A stretch of 39,017 bases of DNA from Lentisphaera araneosa HTCC2155 (GCA_945877655.1 CAMCSH010000002.1:1-39017); one strand, 5' to 3'; positions 26,220 through 38,000 are shown, counted from the stretch's first letter. A program made the numbers and translations. Notes: a model not told the origin generated them from the letters alone.

Positions 26220-28490
26220 TCAGATCTTGCAGGCACCACCGGCGCAGGAGTCGTTGCCGTCTTCCTGGGCGTCATCGGCGCCGTCGCGGGTGTTGTGGTA
26301 GTAGAGGGTTTTGACGCCCCATTTGTAGGCGTTGAGGATGTCTTGAAGAAGAGTCTTCATCGGCACCTTGCCGCTGTCGAAACGGGCGGGGTCGTAGTTG
26401 GTGTTGGCGGAGATGGTCTGGTCGACGAATTTCTGCATGGTGGCAACGAGCTGGAGGTAGCCGGTGTTATTGGGCATGGTCCAGAGCAGTTCGTATTTGT
26501 GGCCGAGGCGTTCGATCTCGGGGACGACCTGTTTGGTGATGCCGTCTTTCGAGGCTTTGACGGAGACCAGGCCGCGGGGCGGCTCGACGCCGTTGGTGGC
26601 GTTGGAAATCTGCGACGAGGTTTCGGAGGGCATCAAAGCCGACAGGGTGGAGTTGCGCATGCCGTATTTGAGGACGTCGGAGCGCAGAGCTTCCCAGTCG
26701 AGGCGTAGCTCTTCCTTGCAGAAGCTATCGATATCTTTTTTGTAGGTCTCGGTGGGCATGATGCCTTTCGAGTAGGTGGTCTCATGGAATTTCGGGCAGG
26801 GGCCGAATTCCTTGGCGAGTTTGACCGAGGCTTTCATCAGGTAGTACTGCATCGCTTCGAAGGCGCGGTGGGTCAGGCCGATGGCAGAGCCGTCGGAGTA
26901 ACGGACGTTGTTCTTGGCAAGGTAATAGGCGTAGTTGATGACGCCGACGCCGAGGGTGCGGCGGTTCATCGACGAGTTCTTCGCCGCGGGCAGCGGGTAA
27001 CCCTGGTAGTCAAGCAGCGAGTCAAGGGCGCGGACGACGATCTCGGCCAGATCTTCGAGCTCATCGAGATTGCCGATAGTGCCGAGGTTGAAGGCGGAGA
27101 GGGTGCAGAGGGCAATCTCGCCTTCGGCGTCGTCGATCTGCTGCAGCGGCTTGGTCGGCAGGGCGATTTCGAGGCAGAGGTTGGATTGGCGGATCGGTGC
27201 GACGGCGGGATCGAAGGGACTGTGAGTGTTGCAGTGGTCGACGTTCTGAAGGTAGATGCGGCCGGTGTTGGCGCGCTCGGTGACGAAAAGGCCGAAGAGA
27301 TCGATGGCTTTCAGGGTTTTCTTGCGGATGTTCGGGTCCTGCTCGTACTTGAGGTAGAGCTCGTCGAATTTCTGTTGGTCGGCGAAGAAGGCGTCGTAGA
27401 GCCCGGGCACGTCGGAAGGAGAGAAGAGCGAGATGTTGCCGTTGGCAATCAGGCGCTCGTACATCAGCTTGTTGAACTGGACGCCATAGTCCATGTGGCG
27501 GACGCGGTTGTCTTCAGTGCCCTTGTTGTTTTTCAGGACGATGAGCGATTCGACTTCGATGTGCCAGAGGGGGAAGAAGACGGTCGCGGCACCGCCACGG
27601 ACACCGCCTTGCGAGCAGCTCTTGACGGCGGTCTGGAAGTATTTGTAGAAGGGGATGCAACCGGTGTGGAAGGCTTCGCCGCCACGGATCGGCGAGCCGA
27701 GGCCGCGGATGCGACCGGCGTTGATGCCGATGCCGGCGCGCTGCGACACGTACTTGACCACGGCGGAGGCGGTGGCATTGATCGAGTCGAGGTTGTCATC
27801 GCATTCGATCAGGACGCAGGAGGAGAATTGGCGGGTGGGGGTGCGAACGCCGGACATGATCGGGGTCGGCAGGGAGATCTTGAATTGCGATGCGGCGTCG
27901 TAGAAGCCCTTGATGTGCTTGAGTCGGCTGTCGCGGGGATATTTCGAGAAGAGACAAGCGCCGACCAGCATGAAGAGGAACTGCGGGCTTTCGTGGATCT
28001 GGCCGGTGACGCGGTTCTGGACCAGGTATTTGCCTTCGAGCTGCTTGACTGCGGCGTAGGCGAAATTGAGGTCGCGGCTGTGATCGATGGCGCGGTCCAT
28101 CTCGGCGAAGTCGTCTTCGGTGTAGTCGCTGAGCAGGTGCGAGTCGTATTTACCCATCTCAACCATTTTGCGCACGTGGGTGTGCAGCGAGGGAGGTTCG
28201 AACTGGCCGAAGGCCTTTTTGCGGAGATGGAAGATGGCGAGGCGGGCCGCCATGTACTGATAGTCGGGTTGATCCTTGGAGATCAGGTCGGCAGTGGTCT
28301 TGATCAAGGTTTCATGGATCTGGCTGGTCTTCATGCCTTCCATGAACTGGATGTGCGACTTGAGCTCGACTTGCGACACCGAGACATTGTTGAGTCCCTT
28401 CGAGGCCCAAGTCAAAACCTTGTGGATCTTGTCGAGATCGAGACGCTCGCGGCGTCCGTCACGTTTGGTCACTTGAATGTCGTTGCTCAT
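26220..28490 (-). CDS. nrdA: Ribonucleoside-diphosphate reductase alpha subunit (class I) with N-terminal ATP cone
   Basis: VTKRDGRRERLDLDKIHK ATP-cone start; FSSCVLIECDDNLDS; NLCLEIALPT; C-terminal Cys near DSCAGGACKI. Confidence 0.95.
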   Translation of the reverse strand: MSNDIQVTKRDGRRERLDLDKIHKVLTWASKGLNNVSVSQVELKSHIQFMEGMKTSQIHETLIKTTADLISKDQPDYQYMAARLAIFHLRKKAFGQFEPPSLHTHVRKMVEMGKYDSHLLSDYTEDDFAEMDRAIDHSRDLNFAYAAVKQLEGKYLVQNRVTGQIHESPQFLFMLVGACLFSKYPRDSRLKHIKGFYDAASQFKISLPTPIMSGVRTPTRQFSSCVLIECDDNLDSINATASAVVKYVSQRAGIGINAGRIRGLGSPIRGGEAFHTGCIPFYKYFQTAVKSCSQGGVRGGAATVFFPLWHIEVESLIVLKNNKGTEDNRVRHMDYGVQFNKLMYERLIANGNISLFSPSDVPGLYDAFFADQQKFDELYLKYEQDPNIRKKTLKAIDLFGLFVTERANTGRIYLQNVDHCNTHSPFDPAVAPIRQSNLCLEIALPTKPLQQIDDAEGEIALCTLSAFNLGTIGNLDELEDLAEIVVRALDSLLDYQGYPLPAAKNSSMNRRTLGVGVINYAYYLAKNNVRYSDGSAIGLTHRAFEAMQYYLMKASVKLAKEFGPCPKFHETTYSKGIMPTETYKKDIDSFCKEELRLDWEALRSDVLKYGMRNSTLSALMPSETSSQISNATNGVEPPRGLVSVKASKDGITKQVVPEIERLGHKYELLWTMPNNTGYLQLVATMQKFVDQTISANTNYDPARFDSGKVPMKTLLQDILNAYKWGVKTLYYHNTRDGADDAQEDGNDSCAGGACKI

Positions 28491-29049
28491 ACCGCCCCTT
28501 TCTGCTCGATTTTGACTCGCCGACAATCCCCTCGCCCAAGAACAGCGAACGTAAATTCGCATCTTCAGAAGAATCCGGCACCCCATCCCTTTAGCGGCTC
28601 GGCGGCTGCCTTTCCACCCCTACCAAGTGACTTGTCTCGAATTTTTCATTGGTTTTTCTACGGATAGGGGGCTTGACATGCACAAGGCACTACAGCTAGG
28701 GCTCAAGCCAAGTTATCAACAGAAAAAACCGCCGAATTTGTGCGTGGAGCATTTTTCCACCATTTTGTCTAGTAGCGATTTCATGAAAATCATCGTAAAG
28801 CCCTCAGGAGAGGGCAAACCCCGTCGCTGCATGAAAGATGGAAAAAAATTCCTTGACTATAGATGATCACCCCGGATCCACGGCCCCCAGGAGTTTGATC
28901 CCTAATAAAAATCAGCACTCCAGAGGCTCACTTATAAGCGACTGCTTGCCAGCGCTTTCGCCATGATGCTTATTCATTTGGCCAAGCCCCTGCGGCGTTG
29001 CGCTTGCCGCGACAGCGTTTAAGGTGGCGGATGACCGCAGGAGACAACG

Positions 29050-29367
29050 ATGTTCAAAAGCCTCGAAATCAGCCTTGATGACTGCATCATAGATCTTGAT
29101 GAGGTCGAACTCCGTTTGCGCCATGCTTTAAAGGGATACCGGCTCACCGGCGCCATGCAGCGTCGCGACCGCCTCCTCTTCTGCTTTGAAAAAGGCGGCG
29201 CCGGGGAGGTCTGGCGCCTCCGCCCCCTGCTCAGCGCCGGCGCCCCGCAGCTTCGTGATGACATCGAAGCTCATTGGCGCGGCGATCAGATTTTCCTCAC
29301 CGCCTTCTGGCTTAACGACAACGAGGCCATCGGCCTCTTCAGAGATGAAAAAGGAACCCGCCCATGA
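29050..29367 (+). CDS. Hypothetical protein
   Basis: ORF start preceded by GGAG; overlaps the next gene's start. Confidence 0.5.
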   Translation: MFKSLEISLDDCIIDLDEVELRLRHALKGYRLTGAMQRRDRLLFCFEKGGAGEVWRLRPLLSAGAPQLRDDIEAHWRGDQIFLTAFWLNDNEAIGLFRDEKGTRP

Positions 29368-30305
29368 TCCGTTGCCTCCTTCTATCCTGCCTCTTCAGCA
29401 GCCCCCTTCTCGCCGCCCCGGAAACTCCGGCGCCCCAAACTGAACTGCGCGATGCCGCAAAACTCTCACGTCCCTGCCGCATCCTCGTCGACAAGGATTT
29501 CGGCATCTTGGTCAGCAACGTCCGCGGCGACGCCTCCAGCGATGACAAAGAAGCCAGTATCGCACGGATCAAGATCGATGGCGTCGACAAAGCCGGCAAA
29601 GCCCTGCCGCCGAGCTTCTCCGCGGCCATCGCCACCGGCGGCAAGGACAAGGTCATCCTCAGCGCCCCCAAGGGCATGGCGATGATGGACGGCAAGATGC
29701 TTGTCTGCGACCTCGACAAGATCGCCGTCTTCGAGCTCAATGAAAATGGCGTCATGCGTCAGATCAACCTCATCCCCGTAACCGGCGCCAAGAACCTCGA
29801 GGCCATCGTCTGCCAAGGGAAAGACGCCTTCGTCACCGATCCGGCTTCCGGCCGCATCCTCGCGATCCACGACCTCCTGGACAAGGCCAGTCGTAAAGTC
29901 GAGATCCTTCTCGATAAAGCCCCTGCTCCACGCGGCATGATCCTTGATGGCAGGCAGCTGAAATTCATCTGCGCCCGAGATTCATCGCTGTGGTCACTCA
30001 GCCTCGCAGGCGGCGCTCCTGAGCGCATCAGCAAGCTGCCGATGCCGAAGGATTTCGATCCCAAGAATCTCGATGCCTGCGTCTACGTCGACCTGTTGAA
30101 AAACGCTGCCGGCGAAATCTATCTCCTGAATCAAGCCGAAGGCAAGATCATCGTCCTCGACCCCCTCGACGGCAAGCCGCACGTCTTCGCCAGCGATCTC
30201 CGCCGTCCGACTTCTTTCGCCCTGCTCAATGACGAGAATCTGGCCGTGGTGCAGACCTACTCCAACAGCATCATCCTCCTGCCAGCTCTCAAGCCTCTCA
30301 AATAA
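29364..30305 (+). CDS. Secreted NHL/beta-propeller-like hypothetical protein
   Basis: Signal peptide MIRCLLLSCLFSSPLLA; recurrent propeller-like blades. Confidence 0.6.
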   Translation: MIRCLLLSCLFSSPLLAAPETPAPQTELRDAAKLSRPCRILVDKDFGILVSNVRGDASSDDKEASIARIKIDGVDKAGKALPPSFSAAIATGGKDKVILSAPKGMAMMDGKMLVCDLDKIAVFELNENGVMRQINLIPVTGAKNLEAIVCQGKDAFVTDPASGRILAIHDLLDKASRKVEILLDKAPAPRGMILDGRQLKFICARDSSLWSLSLAGGAPERISKLPMPKDFDPKNLDACVYVDLLKNAAGEIYLLNQAEGKIIVLDPLDGKPHVFASDLRRPTSFALLNDENLAVVQTYSNSIILLPALKPLK

Positions 30306-30399
30306 GAATGTCGCTTAGGACTCAGAATTCCGGCCGCGGCACTTGAGTCGCGGCCGCACTTCTCTAGATTCGGTGCAGTCAAAACAAAGGTTGGAAATT

Positions 30400-33090
30400 A
30401 TGGACAAGCGTCGCAACGACTTCAAAGATGAAATCCGCTTCCTCGGCTTCGAGCTCGGCAAAGTGCTCCGCGATCAGGGCGACGCCGAACTCTTCAACCG
30501 GGTCGAGACCGTCCGTCTCCTCGCCAAGGCCCGCCGCGCCGCCACCAGCGACGAAGCGCGCCAGCTCGCCGAAACCTCGCTGCGCACCAGCATCGCCGGG
30601 CTCGAGGAAAACCGCCTCGCCGAACTGGCCCGCGCCCTCGCCCTCTTCTTCGACCTCGCCAACCTCGCCGAAGACCGCCAGCGAATCCGCCTTCTGCGCC
30701 AACGAGAAGACGAAGACTTCCCCCGCCCCCGCAGCGGCTCCCTCGGCGAAATCATCGAACAGCTCGCCGGCAAAGGCGCCGATGCCGACACCATCCGCGG
30801 CGTCCTCGCCAAGCTCCGGATCGAACCGGTCTTCACCGCCCACCCCACCGAAGCCAAACGCCGCAGCGTCCGCGACGCCCTTTCCCGCGTCCGCGAACAG
30901 CTCAGCATCCTCGACCGCGAAGACTCGCTCCGCCGCGAACGCGAACTCGCCGTCGTCCGCCTCCGCGCCGAACTCTCGATCCTCTGGCACACCGAAACCC
31001 TGATGGACGGCAAACCCGGCCCGATCGATGAAGCCCGTTGGAGCCTGTCGATGGCCCCCGTCCTCTGGGCCAGCGTCCCCCGCCTCTTCCGCCAGGTCCG
31101 CCGCGTCCTCGGACGCACCCACCCGGAAGCCGATTTCAGCGATCTCCCGCCCTTCATCCGCTTCAGCTCGTGGATCGGCGGCGACCGCGATGGCAACCCC
31201 TTCGTCACCGCCGAAGTCACCGCTACGGTGCTCGATCTCGCTCGCGACGAAGCCATCCGTCTCCACCTCGTCGCCTGCCAGCAGATGCTCGACATGTTGT
31301 CGATCTCCTGCCGCCGCGTCTCCCTGCCGGGCGAAATGGTCCAGGCCATCGCCGCCGGCCGTCTCGACGATGCCGAGCTCGATCGCCGCCTGTCGCTACA
31401 CCACAGCGCCGAGGGTTATCGCCTCTTCGTCGAGCTGATCCGCCGCCGACTCGAACTCGCCCGCAGCCGCGCCCCCGGCGGCTACCGCGGCGGCGCCGAC
31501 TTGCTGCGCGACCTGCGCCAGCTCCGCGCCGCGCTCGAGCTCGCCCGCTACTTCGACATCGCCCGCGGCGAAGTCCAGGGATGGATCGACCGCGCCGAAG
31601 TCTTCGGCCTGCATTTCTGGCGCCTCGACATCCGCGAAGACTCGCGCATCCTGGTCGAAACCGTCGAGGCCCTCAACCCCGGCTATGCCGCACTCAGCGA
31701 AGAAAAACGCCTCGAATTCCTGCGCCAGCCGATCGCCGCCCGGATCCCGATGATGGATCCCCGCGGCCTGCCGCCTAACGCCCAGCGCAGCGTCGGCCTC
31801 TTCGACCTGCTCGCCCGCATCGAGGAAGAAGGCCGCCTCGGTGACTCGGTCAACTGTTTCATCACCGCCATGACCCACAGCGCCAGCGACGTCCTGCAGG
31901 TCCGTTGGTTGTGGGAGCTCGGCCGCATCCGCCGCCGCTCGAAGCTCTGCGACACGCCGATCCCGGTGCCTCTGGTTCCCCTGCTTGAAACCATCGAAGA
32001 CCTGAATCAAGGCGTCGAACTGTACAGCACCCTGCTCGCCGATCCGCACTTCGCAGCCACCGTGAAACACTGCGGCAACGAAGCTCAGGTCATGGTCGGC
32101 TATTCCGACTCCTGCAAAGACGGCGGCGCCCTGATGAGCACCTGGAGTCTCTACAAGGCGGAAGAAGCACTCACCGCTCTCGCCAAGGAACGCGGGCTCC
32201 GCCTGGTCTTCTTCCACGGCCGTGGCGGCGCCCTCGGCCGCGGCGGCGGCCATGCCTCGCGCAGCATCACCTCGCTGCCGCCCGGCTCGGTCGACCTCGC
32301 CCTCCGCGTCACCGAACAAGGTGAAGTCCTCGCCGATCGCTACGACGACCCGGAAATCGCCACCCGTCACCTCGAACAGCTCTTGCACGGCACCCTCGCC
32401 GCCTCGTTGCTGCCGCCCCCGCCCGCCGAACCGGCTTTCAGCGCCGCCATGGAAACCGCCGCCAATGCCGGTATGGCCCATTATCGCGGTCTCCGCAACG
32501 ACACCTCATTCATGGAGTTCTTCGGCCAGGCCACCCCGATCGAAGTGATCGAACGCATGCCGATGGGCTCGCGCCCCGCCCGCCGCGCCCGCCGCCAATC
32601 GCTCGACGACCTCCGCGCCATCCCCTTCACCTTCGCCTGGACCCAGACCCGCCAGCTCCTCACCGCCCTCGATGGCGTCGGCACCGGACTCCAAGCCGTT
32701 GGCAAACCCGAGCTCCTCGCCCGCATGCACGAGGAATGGCCCTACTTCCGCAACCTGGTCGAAAACATGCAGCTCGCCCTCGCCAAGGCCGACCCAGGCA
32801 TCGGCCGCTGGTACGCCTCGCTGCCCGCCAACCAGGAGGCCGCGCAACGACTCGAAAGCCGCATTTCCGACGAGATCGAGCTCGCCCGCAAGGTGATGGG
32901 CCAAATCTCCGGCGGCGGCCTCGATTCCCGCCTTCCTTGGCTCGCCGACGGCGTCAAGGCCCGCAACCCCTATGTCGACGCCCTCAACGCCATCCAGGTC
33001 GAACTCCTGCGTCGCCAAGCCGACCCCGGCGGCCCGGCCCTGCGCCTGACCCTGCAAGGCATTGCCGCGGGATTGAGAACCACCGGCTGA
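30400..33090 (+). CDS. ppc: Phosphoenolpyruvate carboxylase
   Basis: VFTAHPTEAKRRSV; WIGGDRDGNPFVT; GYSDSCKDGG; FFHGRGGALGRGGG. Confidence 0.96.
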   Translation: MDKRRNDFKDEIRFLGFELGKVLRDQGDAELFNRVETVRLLAKARRAATSDEARQLAETSLRTSIAGLEENRLAELARALALFFDLANLAEDRQRIRLLRQREDEDFPRPRSGSLGEIIEQLAGKGADADTIRGVLAKLRIEPVFTAHPTEAKRRSVRDALSRVREQLSILDREDSLRRERELAVVRLRAELSILWHTETLMDGKPGPIDEARWSLSMAPVLWASVPRLFRQVRRVLGRTHPEADFSDLPPFIRFSSWIGGDRDGNPFVTAEVTATVLDLARDEAIRLHLVACQQMLDMLSISCRRVSLPGEMVQAIAAGRLDDAELDRRLSLHHSAEGYRLFVELIRRRLELARSRAPGGYRGGADLLRDLRQLRAALELARYFDIARGEVQGWIDRAEVFGLHFWRLDIREDSRILVETVEALNPGYAALSEEKRLEFLRQPIAARIPMMDPRGLPPNAQRSVGLFDLLARIEEEGRLGDSVNCFITAMTHSASDVLQVRWLWELGRIRRRSKLCDTPIPVPLVPLLETIEDLNQGVELYSTLLADPHFAATVKHCGNEAQVMVGYSDSCKDGGALMSTWSLYKAEEALTALAKERGLRLVFFHGRGGALGRGGGHASRSITSLPPGSVDLALRVTEQGEVLADRYDDPEIATRHLEQLLHGTLAASLLPPPPAEPAFSAAMETAANAGMAHYRGLRNDTSFMEFFGQATPIEVIERMPMGSRPARRARRQSLDDLRAIPFTFAWTQTRQLLTALDGVGTGLQAVGKPELLARMHEEWPYFRNLVENMQLALAKADPGIGRWYASLPANQEAAQRLESRISDEIELARKVMGQISGGGLDSRLPWLADGVKARNPYVDALNAIQVELLRRQADPGGPALRLTLQGIAAGLRTTG

Positions 33091-33203
33091 GGGTCGGTTT
33101 CCACACGGAGGAAGCGGAAACAGAACGACAGCTCACTACCGTTGCCCTTCACCGCGACGCAGGTAGAATTGGCGAAGTCTAAAATCAGAAGGAGTTTTTT
33201 ATC

Positions 33204-34127
33204 ATGGCCGGCAGCAGTCTCTTTGTCCTGATCGATGACATTGCCACGATGCTCGATGACGTTGCGGTGATGACAAAGGTGGCGGCGAAAAAAACCGCCG
33301 GCGTCCTCGGCGATGACCTTGCGCTCAACGCGCAACAGGTGCAAGGGATCCGCGCCGAACGCGAGCTGCCGGTGGTCTGGGCCGTCGCCAAAGGCTCGTT
33401 CGTCAACAAAGCCATCCTCGTCCCCGCTGCACTGCTAATCAGCATCTTCGCCAACTGGGCGGTCGTGCCTCTGCTGATGATCGGCGGCGCCTACTTGTGT
33501 TATGAAGGCGTTGAAAAACTCGTCCACAAGTTCCTTCATTCCCCGGACGAAGACGAGAAACATCACGCGGAGCAAATCGCCGCTCTCAGCAACCCCGACG
33601 TCGACATGGTCGCCTTCGAAAAAGACAAGATTAAAGGAGCGATTCGCACCGACTTCATCCTCTCCGCCGAAATCATCGTCATCGCCCTCGAATCCTTCAA
33701 GGATAAAAGCCATTCCTTGCAGTTTTCCGCCCTTGTTCTCGTCTCGATCCTCATGACCATCGGGGTCTACGGTCTTGTCGGCACCATCGTCAAACTCGAC
33801 GACGTCGGCTTCTGGCTGGAGAAAAAATCCTCGATCGTGGCCAAGCGCTTCGGCATGATTCTGATCAGCGCCGCACCGAAGCTGATGAAATTCCTCTCAG
33901 TCGCCGGCACAATCGCGATGTTCCTGGTCGGTGGCGGCATCCTCTGCCACGGTGTCCACGCCGTCGATCAGGCCTTCCATCAATGGACATCCGGCTTCGG
34001 TGCCTTTAGTGGCATCTCAGTTGCCATCCTGCAAGGAATCGCCGGAGTGCTTGCTGGCACCGTCGTCCTCGGCCTTGTCTTGGCCTTCCAAAAGCTTTTC
34101 AAGAAGAAGACTAGCTCCGCATCCTAA
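33204..34127 (+). CDS. DUF808 family inner membrane protein (YedI-like)
   Basis: MAGSSLFVLIDDIATMLDDVAVMTKVAAKKTAGVLGDDLALNAQQV typical of DUF808. Confidence 0.92.
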   Translation: MAGSSLFVLIDDIATMLDDVAVMTKVAAKKTAGVLGDDLALNAQQVQGIRAERELPVVWAVAKGSFVNKAILVPAALLISIFANWAVVPLLMIGGAYLCYEGVEKLVHKFLHSPDEDEKHHAEQIAALSNPDVDMVAFEKDKIKGAIRTDFILSAEIIVIALESFKDKSHSLQFSALVLVSILMTIGVYGLVGTIVKLDDVGFWLEKKSSIVAKRFGMILISAAPKLMKFLSVAGTIAMFLVGGGILCHGVHAVDQAFHQWTSGFGAFSGISVAILQGIAGVLAGTVVLGLVLAFQKLFKKKTSSAS

Positions 34128-34269
34128 GCCCTAGGCCGGGCGAATTCCTTGTCGCCCCCTCTCCGGCCCTTTTGCGATTGGTATCCGCCAAGATGCTCTT
34201 GCCGCGCTTGAGCTCATTGCACCCTGCACGCTTGGGATTATCTTCGCTGACAACCCGAAGAGACCCCTC

Positions 34270-34998
34270 ATGACCAAGCTCAGCGTCAACGTCAATAAAA
34301 TCGCCCTTCTGCGCAATTCGCGCGGCGGCAACGTCCCGAATGTCCTGCAGTTCTCCCTCGACTGCCTCAAATACGGCGCCGACGGCATCACCATCCACCC
34401 CCGTCCCGACCAGCGCCACATCCGCTACAGCGACGCTTACGAGCTGAAAGCCGCTCTCACGCCGCTCGGTGTCGAACTCAACATCGAAGGCTACCCGGAC
34501 GAACGCTTCCTGCAGATGGTCCTCGAGGTGCGCCCGGCTCAGGCCACCCTGGTTCCCGACAAACCCGGGCAGCTGACCAGCGACCACGGCTGGAACTGCC
34601 TCCAGGAAGAAGTTTTTCTCAAGGACCTTGTCAGCCGTCTGAAGTCCGCCGGCATCCGCGTCTCGCTTTTCCTCGATCCCGATCCGGCCCAGGTCGCCGC
34701 CGCCGCCGCCACCGGCTGCGACCGCATCGAACTCTATACCCAAGCCTACGCCGAAAGCTACCCGACGTCGGAGCGCGACCAGGTCTTCGCCGCTTACGCC
34801 GCCACCGCCGCCGCCGCGGCAAAGGCCGGCCTCGGGATCAACGCCGGCCACGACCTGAGCCAGGAAAACCTCGCCTATCTGGCCCAAAACATTCCCGGAC
34901 TCGAAGAGGTCTCCATCGGCCACGCCCTGATCGCTGAAATGCTTTACCAAGGCATGGAAAGCAACATCCGCGGCTACTTGAAATGCCTCGGCCGCTGA
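34270..34998 (+). CDS. pdxJ: Pyridoxine 5'-phosphate synthase
   Basis: LSVNVNKIALLRNSRGG; ADGITIHPRPDQRHI; GINAGHDL. Confidence 0.96.
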   Translation: MTKLSVNVNKIALLRNSRGGNVPNVLQFSLDCLKYGADGITIHPRPDQRHIRYSDAYELKAALTPLGVELNIEGYPDERFLQMVLEVRPAQATLVPDKPGQLTSDHGWNCLQEEVFLKDLVSRLKSAGIRVSLFLDPDPAQVAAAAATGCDRIELYTQAYAESYPTSERDQVFAAYAATAAAAAKAGLGINAGHDLSQENLAYLAQNIPGLEEVSIGHALIAEMLYQGMESNIRGYLKCLGR

Positions 34999-35016
34999 AA
35001 TCATTCAAGAAATAAC

Positions 35017-35046
35017 TGGCAATTGAGCCGCATTTAGGCTTATAAT
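35017..35046 (+). promoter_or_regulatory. Candidate promoter upstream of the phosphoesterase fusion gene
   Basis: TATAAT at 35041-35046 with TGGCAA 18 nt upstream; TGG..GC at 35017-35031 also fits GG-N10-GC. Confidence 0.4.
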
Positions 35047-35076
35047 CTGATCAACACTCCTGAGAGGATTTTTTTC

Positions 35077-38000
35077 ATGCGCAGTGCCATCGTCACCGAT
35101 ATCCACGCCAACATCCAAGCTTGGGAAGCTGTCCTCAAGGACATCGACAAGATGGGGTGCAGCGAGATTCTTTGCCTGGGTGACGTCATCGGTTACGGCC
35201 CCAATCCGGCCGAAGTCATGGACAGCGCCTACGGTCGCCTCAACGCCTGCATTCTCGGCAACCACGACGCGGTCATCGCCGGGCGCCTCGACAAAGAGCT
35301 CTTCAACGACAACGCCAAGATGATCATCGAGTGGACCGAGAAGCAGCTCTCCCGCGATGCCGTCGCCTATTTTGCCGACATGCCCTTGGTGATGGAATGC
35401 GACGACTTCCTCTGCGCCCACGCTGAACTTGCCTCCCCCGGTCGCGTCAATTACATCTACGACACCCCGGATGCGGTCGCCAGTTTCGAGGCCGTCACCC
35501 AGCCCCTGATGTTCGTCGGCCACACCCACCTGCCCTGTTATTTCGAGCTCGATCCGCAAAGCAACCTCCGCAAAAAGCCCAGCCAGGATTTCATCGTAAG
35601 CCCCGGCAGCCGCTTCCTCGTCAATGCCGGATCGGTCGGCGACCCGCGCGACGGCCGCGTCGCCGCCAGCTACGTCATCTACGATCATGATCTGCGCAAG
35701 GTGATCTTCCGTCAGGTGCCCTTCGACATCCAGCGTTTCCGCCGCAACCTGCTCGCCTCCGGCCTGCCCACCACGCCTTTTTTCCTCCGCGTCGCCGATG
35801 GTCAGATGCAAGAGACCCAGACCCTCAAGGACATGATCGTCTCCGACAAGGCGGTCAAAGACAACAGCCCCGGCATTGCCCGGATCGGCAGTCAGACCCA
35901 GCCCCAGGCCGGACGCAAGCTTAACTTCGCCGCCAGCAGCACATCGTCGCGCTATCAGGTTGCCAAAGAGCAGAAGGCAGCCATCGCCGCGCCCTCCAGC
36001 AAAAAAGGCCTCTACATCGGCGCCGGACTTGTCGGGCTTGCCGCCCTCGCCATTGGCGGCATGATGATCGCTCCTAGTGGAGATGCTCCGACACCCGCTC
36101 CGATCGCCGTCAACAACGCCTCCCCGGTAAAGACCTCTGCCACCGCCGCTGCGCCTGCCACAGCCGGTCTCGTCGATGGCGGCAAGTTGCTCCGCGTCCA
36201 GATCGAAAGAACCCAGTTGCAGACCAAGTCCTCCGGCATTCCCTATGTCATCGACATCAAAGCCGGCAGCGGCGACATCCTGGTCAGGGAATTGACCCGG
36301 GACGCCAAGGAATTCACCGAGCCCAGCGGCAAAGGCACGACTATCAAGATACCCGAAGGACTGAGCGTCGGCACAGACGTGCGTCTGGTCTTCTGGCACG
36401 ACGGCACCAACTACAGCAGCAGCCCGGAAATCCTCATCAGTCAGATCGGCGGTAAAAGCGCCCCCCTGAACCTCGATGACCCAGAGAAAAAGACGCACCA
36501 GGGGAATTTTCTCACTCTCACCAAACTGACCGAGGTCGTCCCAGCCGGCCTCGCTCCCGTCAGCACCCTCTCCCATCATCGCAGCACCAGGAAATTCCCT
36601 GCCTCTGTGGCTCAATACTACGAGGACGACGACACTGGCGACATCCAGCTCAAAATTCAGATTCCGAAAGAGGGCCTGGCCGAACCCGTCCTCAAACTGG
36701 TGCTTCAATCCCAGCTGAAGGAACTCATCGATGGACGCAGCGGCATTGCCCTGCCTGTTTTGAATCAGAGCAGCCTCTACGACCAGCAGGTGATGGTCTA
36801 CAATGTCGACCTTTCGAAACTGAGCCCTGGCAGCACCGTGCTGACCCTCAAGGGCAAGAACAAACCTCGCCTGGTCAGCGCCACCTTAGGATCTCGCCTC
36901 CCTTTAGCGAACACCGATTTGCGCTTCGGCGAAGTCGAACTTCCTGTCATCGGCAAGGTCCAGCGCAGCGGCTCATGCATCTCCTCCACGAGTGGCATGG
37001 AATTCTCCCTCCCAAGCTATGACTTGCCCAAGCAAGGTTTCACCTTCGACCTGGTGGTGAAGATCGACGAGACCGAGTCCGAATCCGCCCTCTTTTCCTT
37101 CTGCAAGGAACTCGACGACAAAATCACCGAAGGCTTCCGCATCAAGAGCACCAGTCGCGGCCTCATCCTCGAAGCTCCCGGCCAGAAAAGCGCCGCCCTG
37201 CCGCTCCACAAAGGCAAGTGGCAACGAGTCGTCTTCAGCTGGAATCCCGCCAAAAAGAAAGCCCTACTCTGTGCCAACGGCATCGCTCAAGTCCTTGAAC
37301 TCAGCGCCATCCCGAAGATCCCCGCAGGCCCCTTGGTCATCGGCGCCTTCCGCGACGACAACCAGAAAACCTCCCCGGCTCTGAAAGGCGCTCTGCATCA
37401 CGCCCGAATCTTGCCGGGCCCGCTGAATCAAATGACGGCCACCGCCCTTTCCGCTGCCTGCCCGACGGAAGATCTGCTCAATTCCGGTCTCTCGCCTAAC
37501 GACATTCCTGCCGTCTATCCGCCCGATGATGTCGCACCCCTGTTCACCCTCGCCGCCGCCAGCGGCAAGGAGCCGAAGGTCGTCGCCGGCTGGTATCCCG
37601 TCCAGAATAGCGACATCGCTTCGTGGAAAAAAGACATCGACGAAGCGCCCTCCACCGTCACCGCAGCAGCGGAAAAAGAGCTGCTCGCCAAACAGAAAGC
37701 CTTGAATCAACAAGCATCGAAGCTCGCCGGCCCGATCGAAGCTTTGATGGAGGGCCGCAGTGACACGGCTCTGACAGCTCTGAAATCGCTGCCAGACAGC
37801 ACTCCCTTAAAAGACGAAACGATTAAACTGGTCGCCGATGAGAAAATGGCCGTCCACGACCTGATGAAAACCCTGTTGCTCGGCAGAACACAGACCTTGT
37901 CACTCGTCGGCGACACCAAACTCGACTTCAAGCCCACAAAATATGAGCCGAAAACCATGACGTGGACCGGCAAAAAAATGAACGGCACGAAGGAAGTCAA

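Noticed and set aside
26784-28667. 627-aa plus-strand ORF
   Set aside because: Antisense to nrdA; composition is typical of a complement-frame artefact in high-GC DNA.
28627-28866. 79-aa ORF upstream of nrdA
   Set aside because: Weak coding character, no good ribosome-binding site, no recognisable family.
30331-30356. CGGCCGCG...CGCGGCCG hairpin before ppc
   Set aside because: Possible terminator but lacks a T-run; function not supportable from sequence alone.
35005-36708. 567-aa minus-strand ORF
   Set aside because: Antisense to the phosphoesterase fusion; no recognisable motifs.
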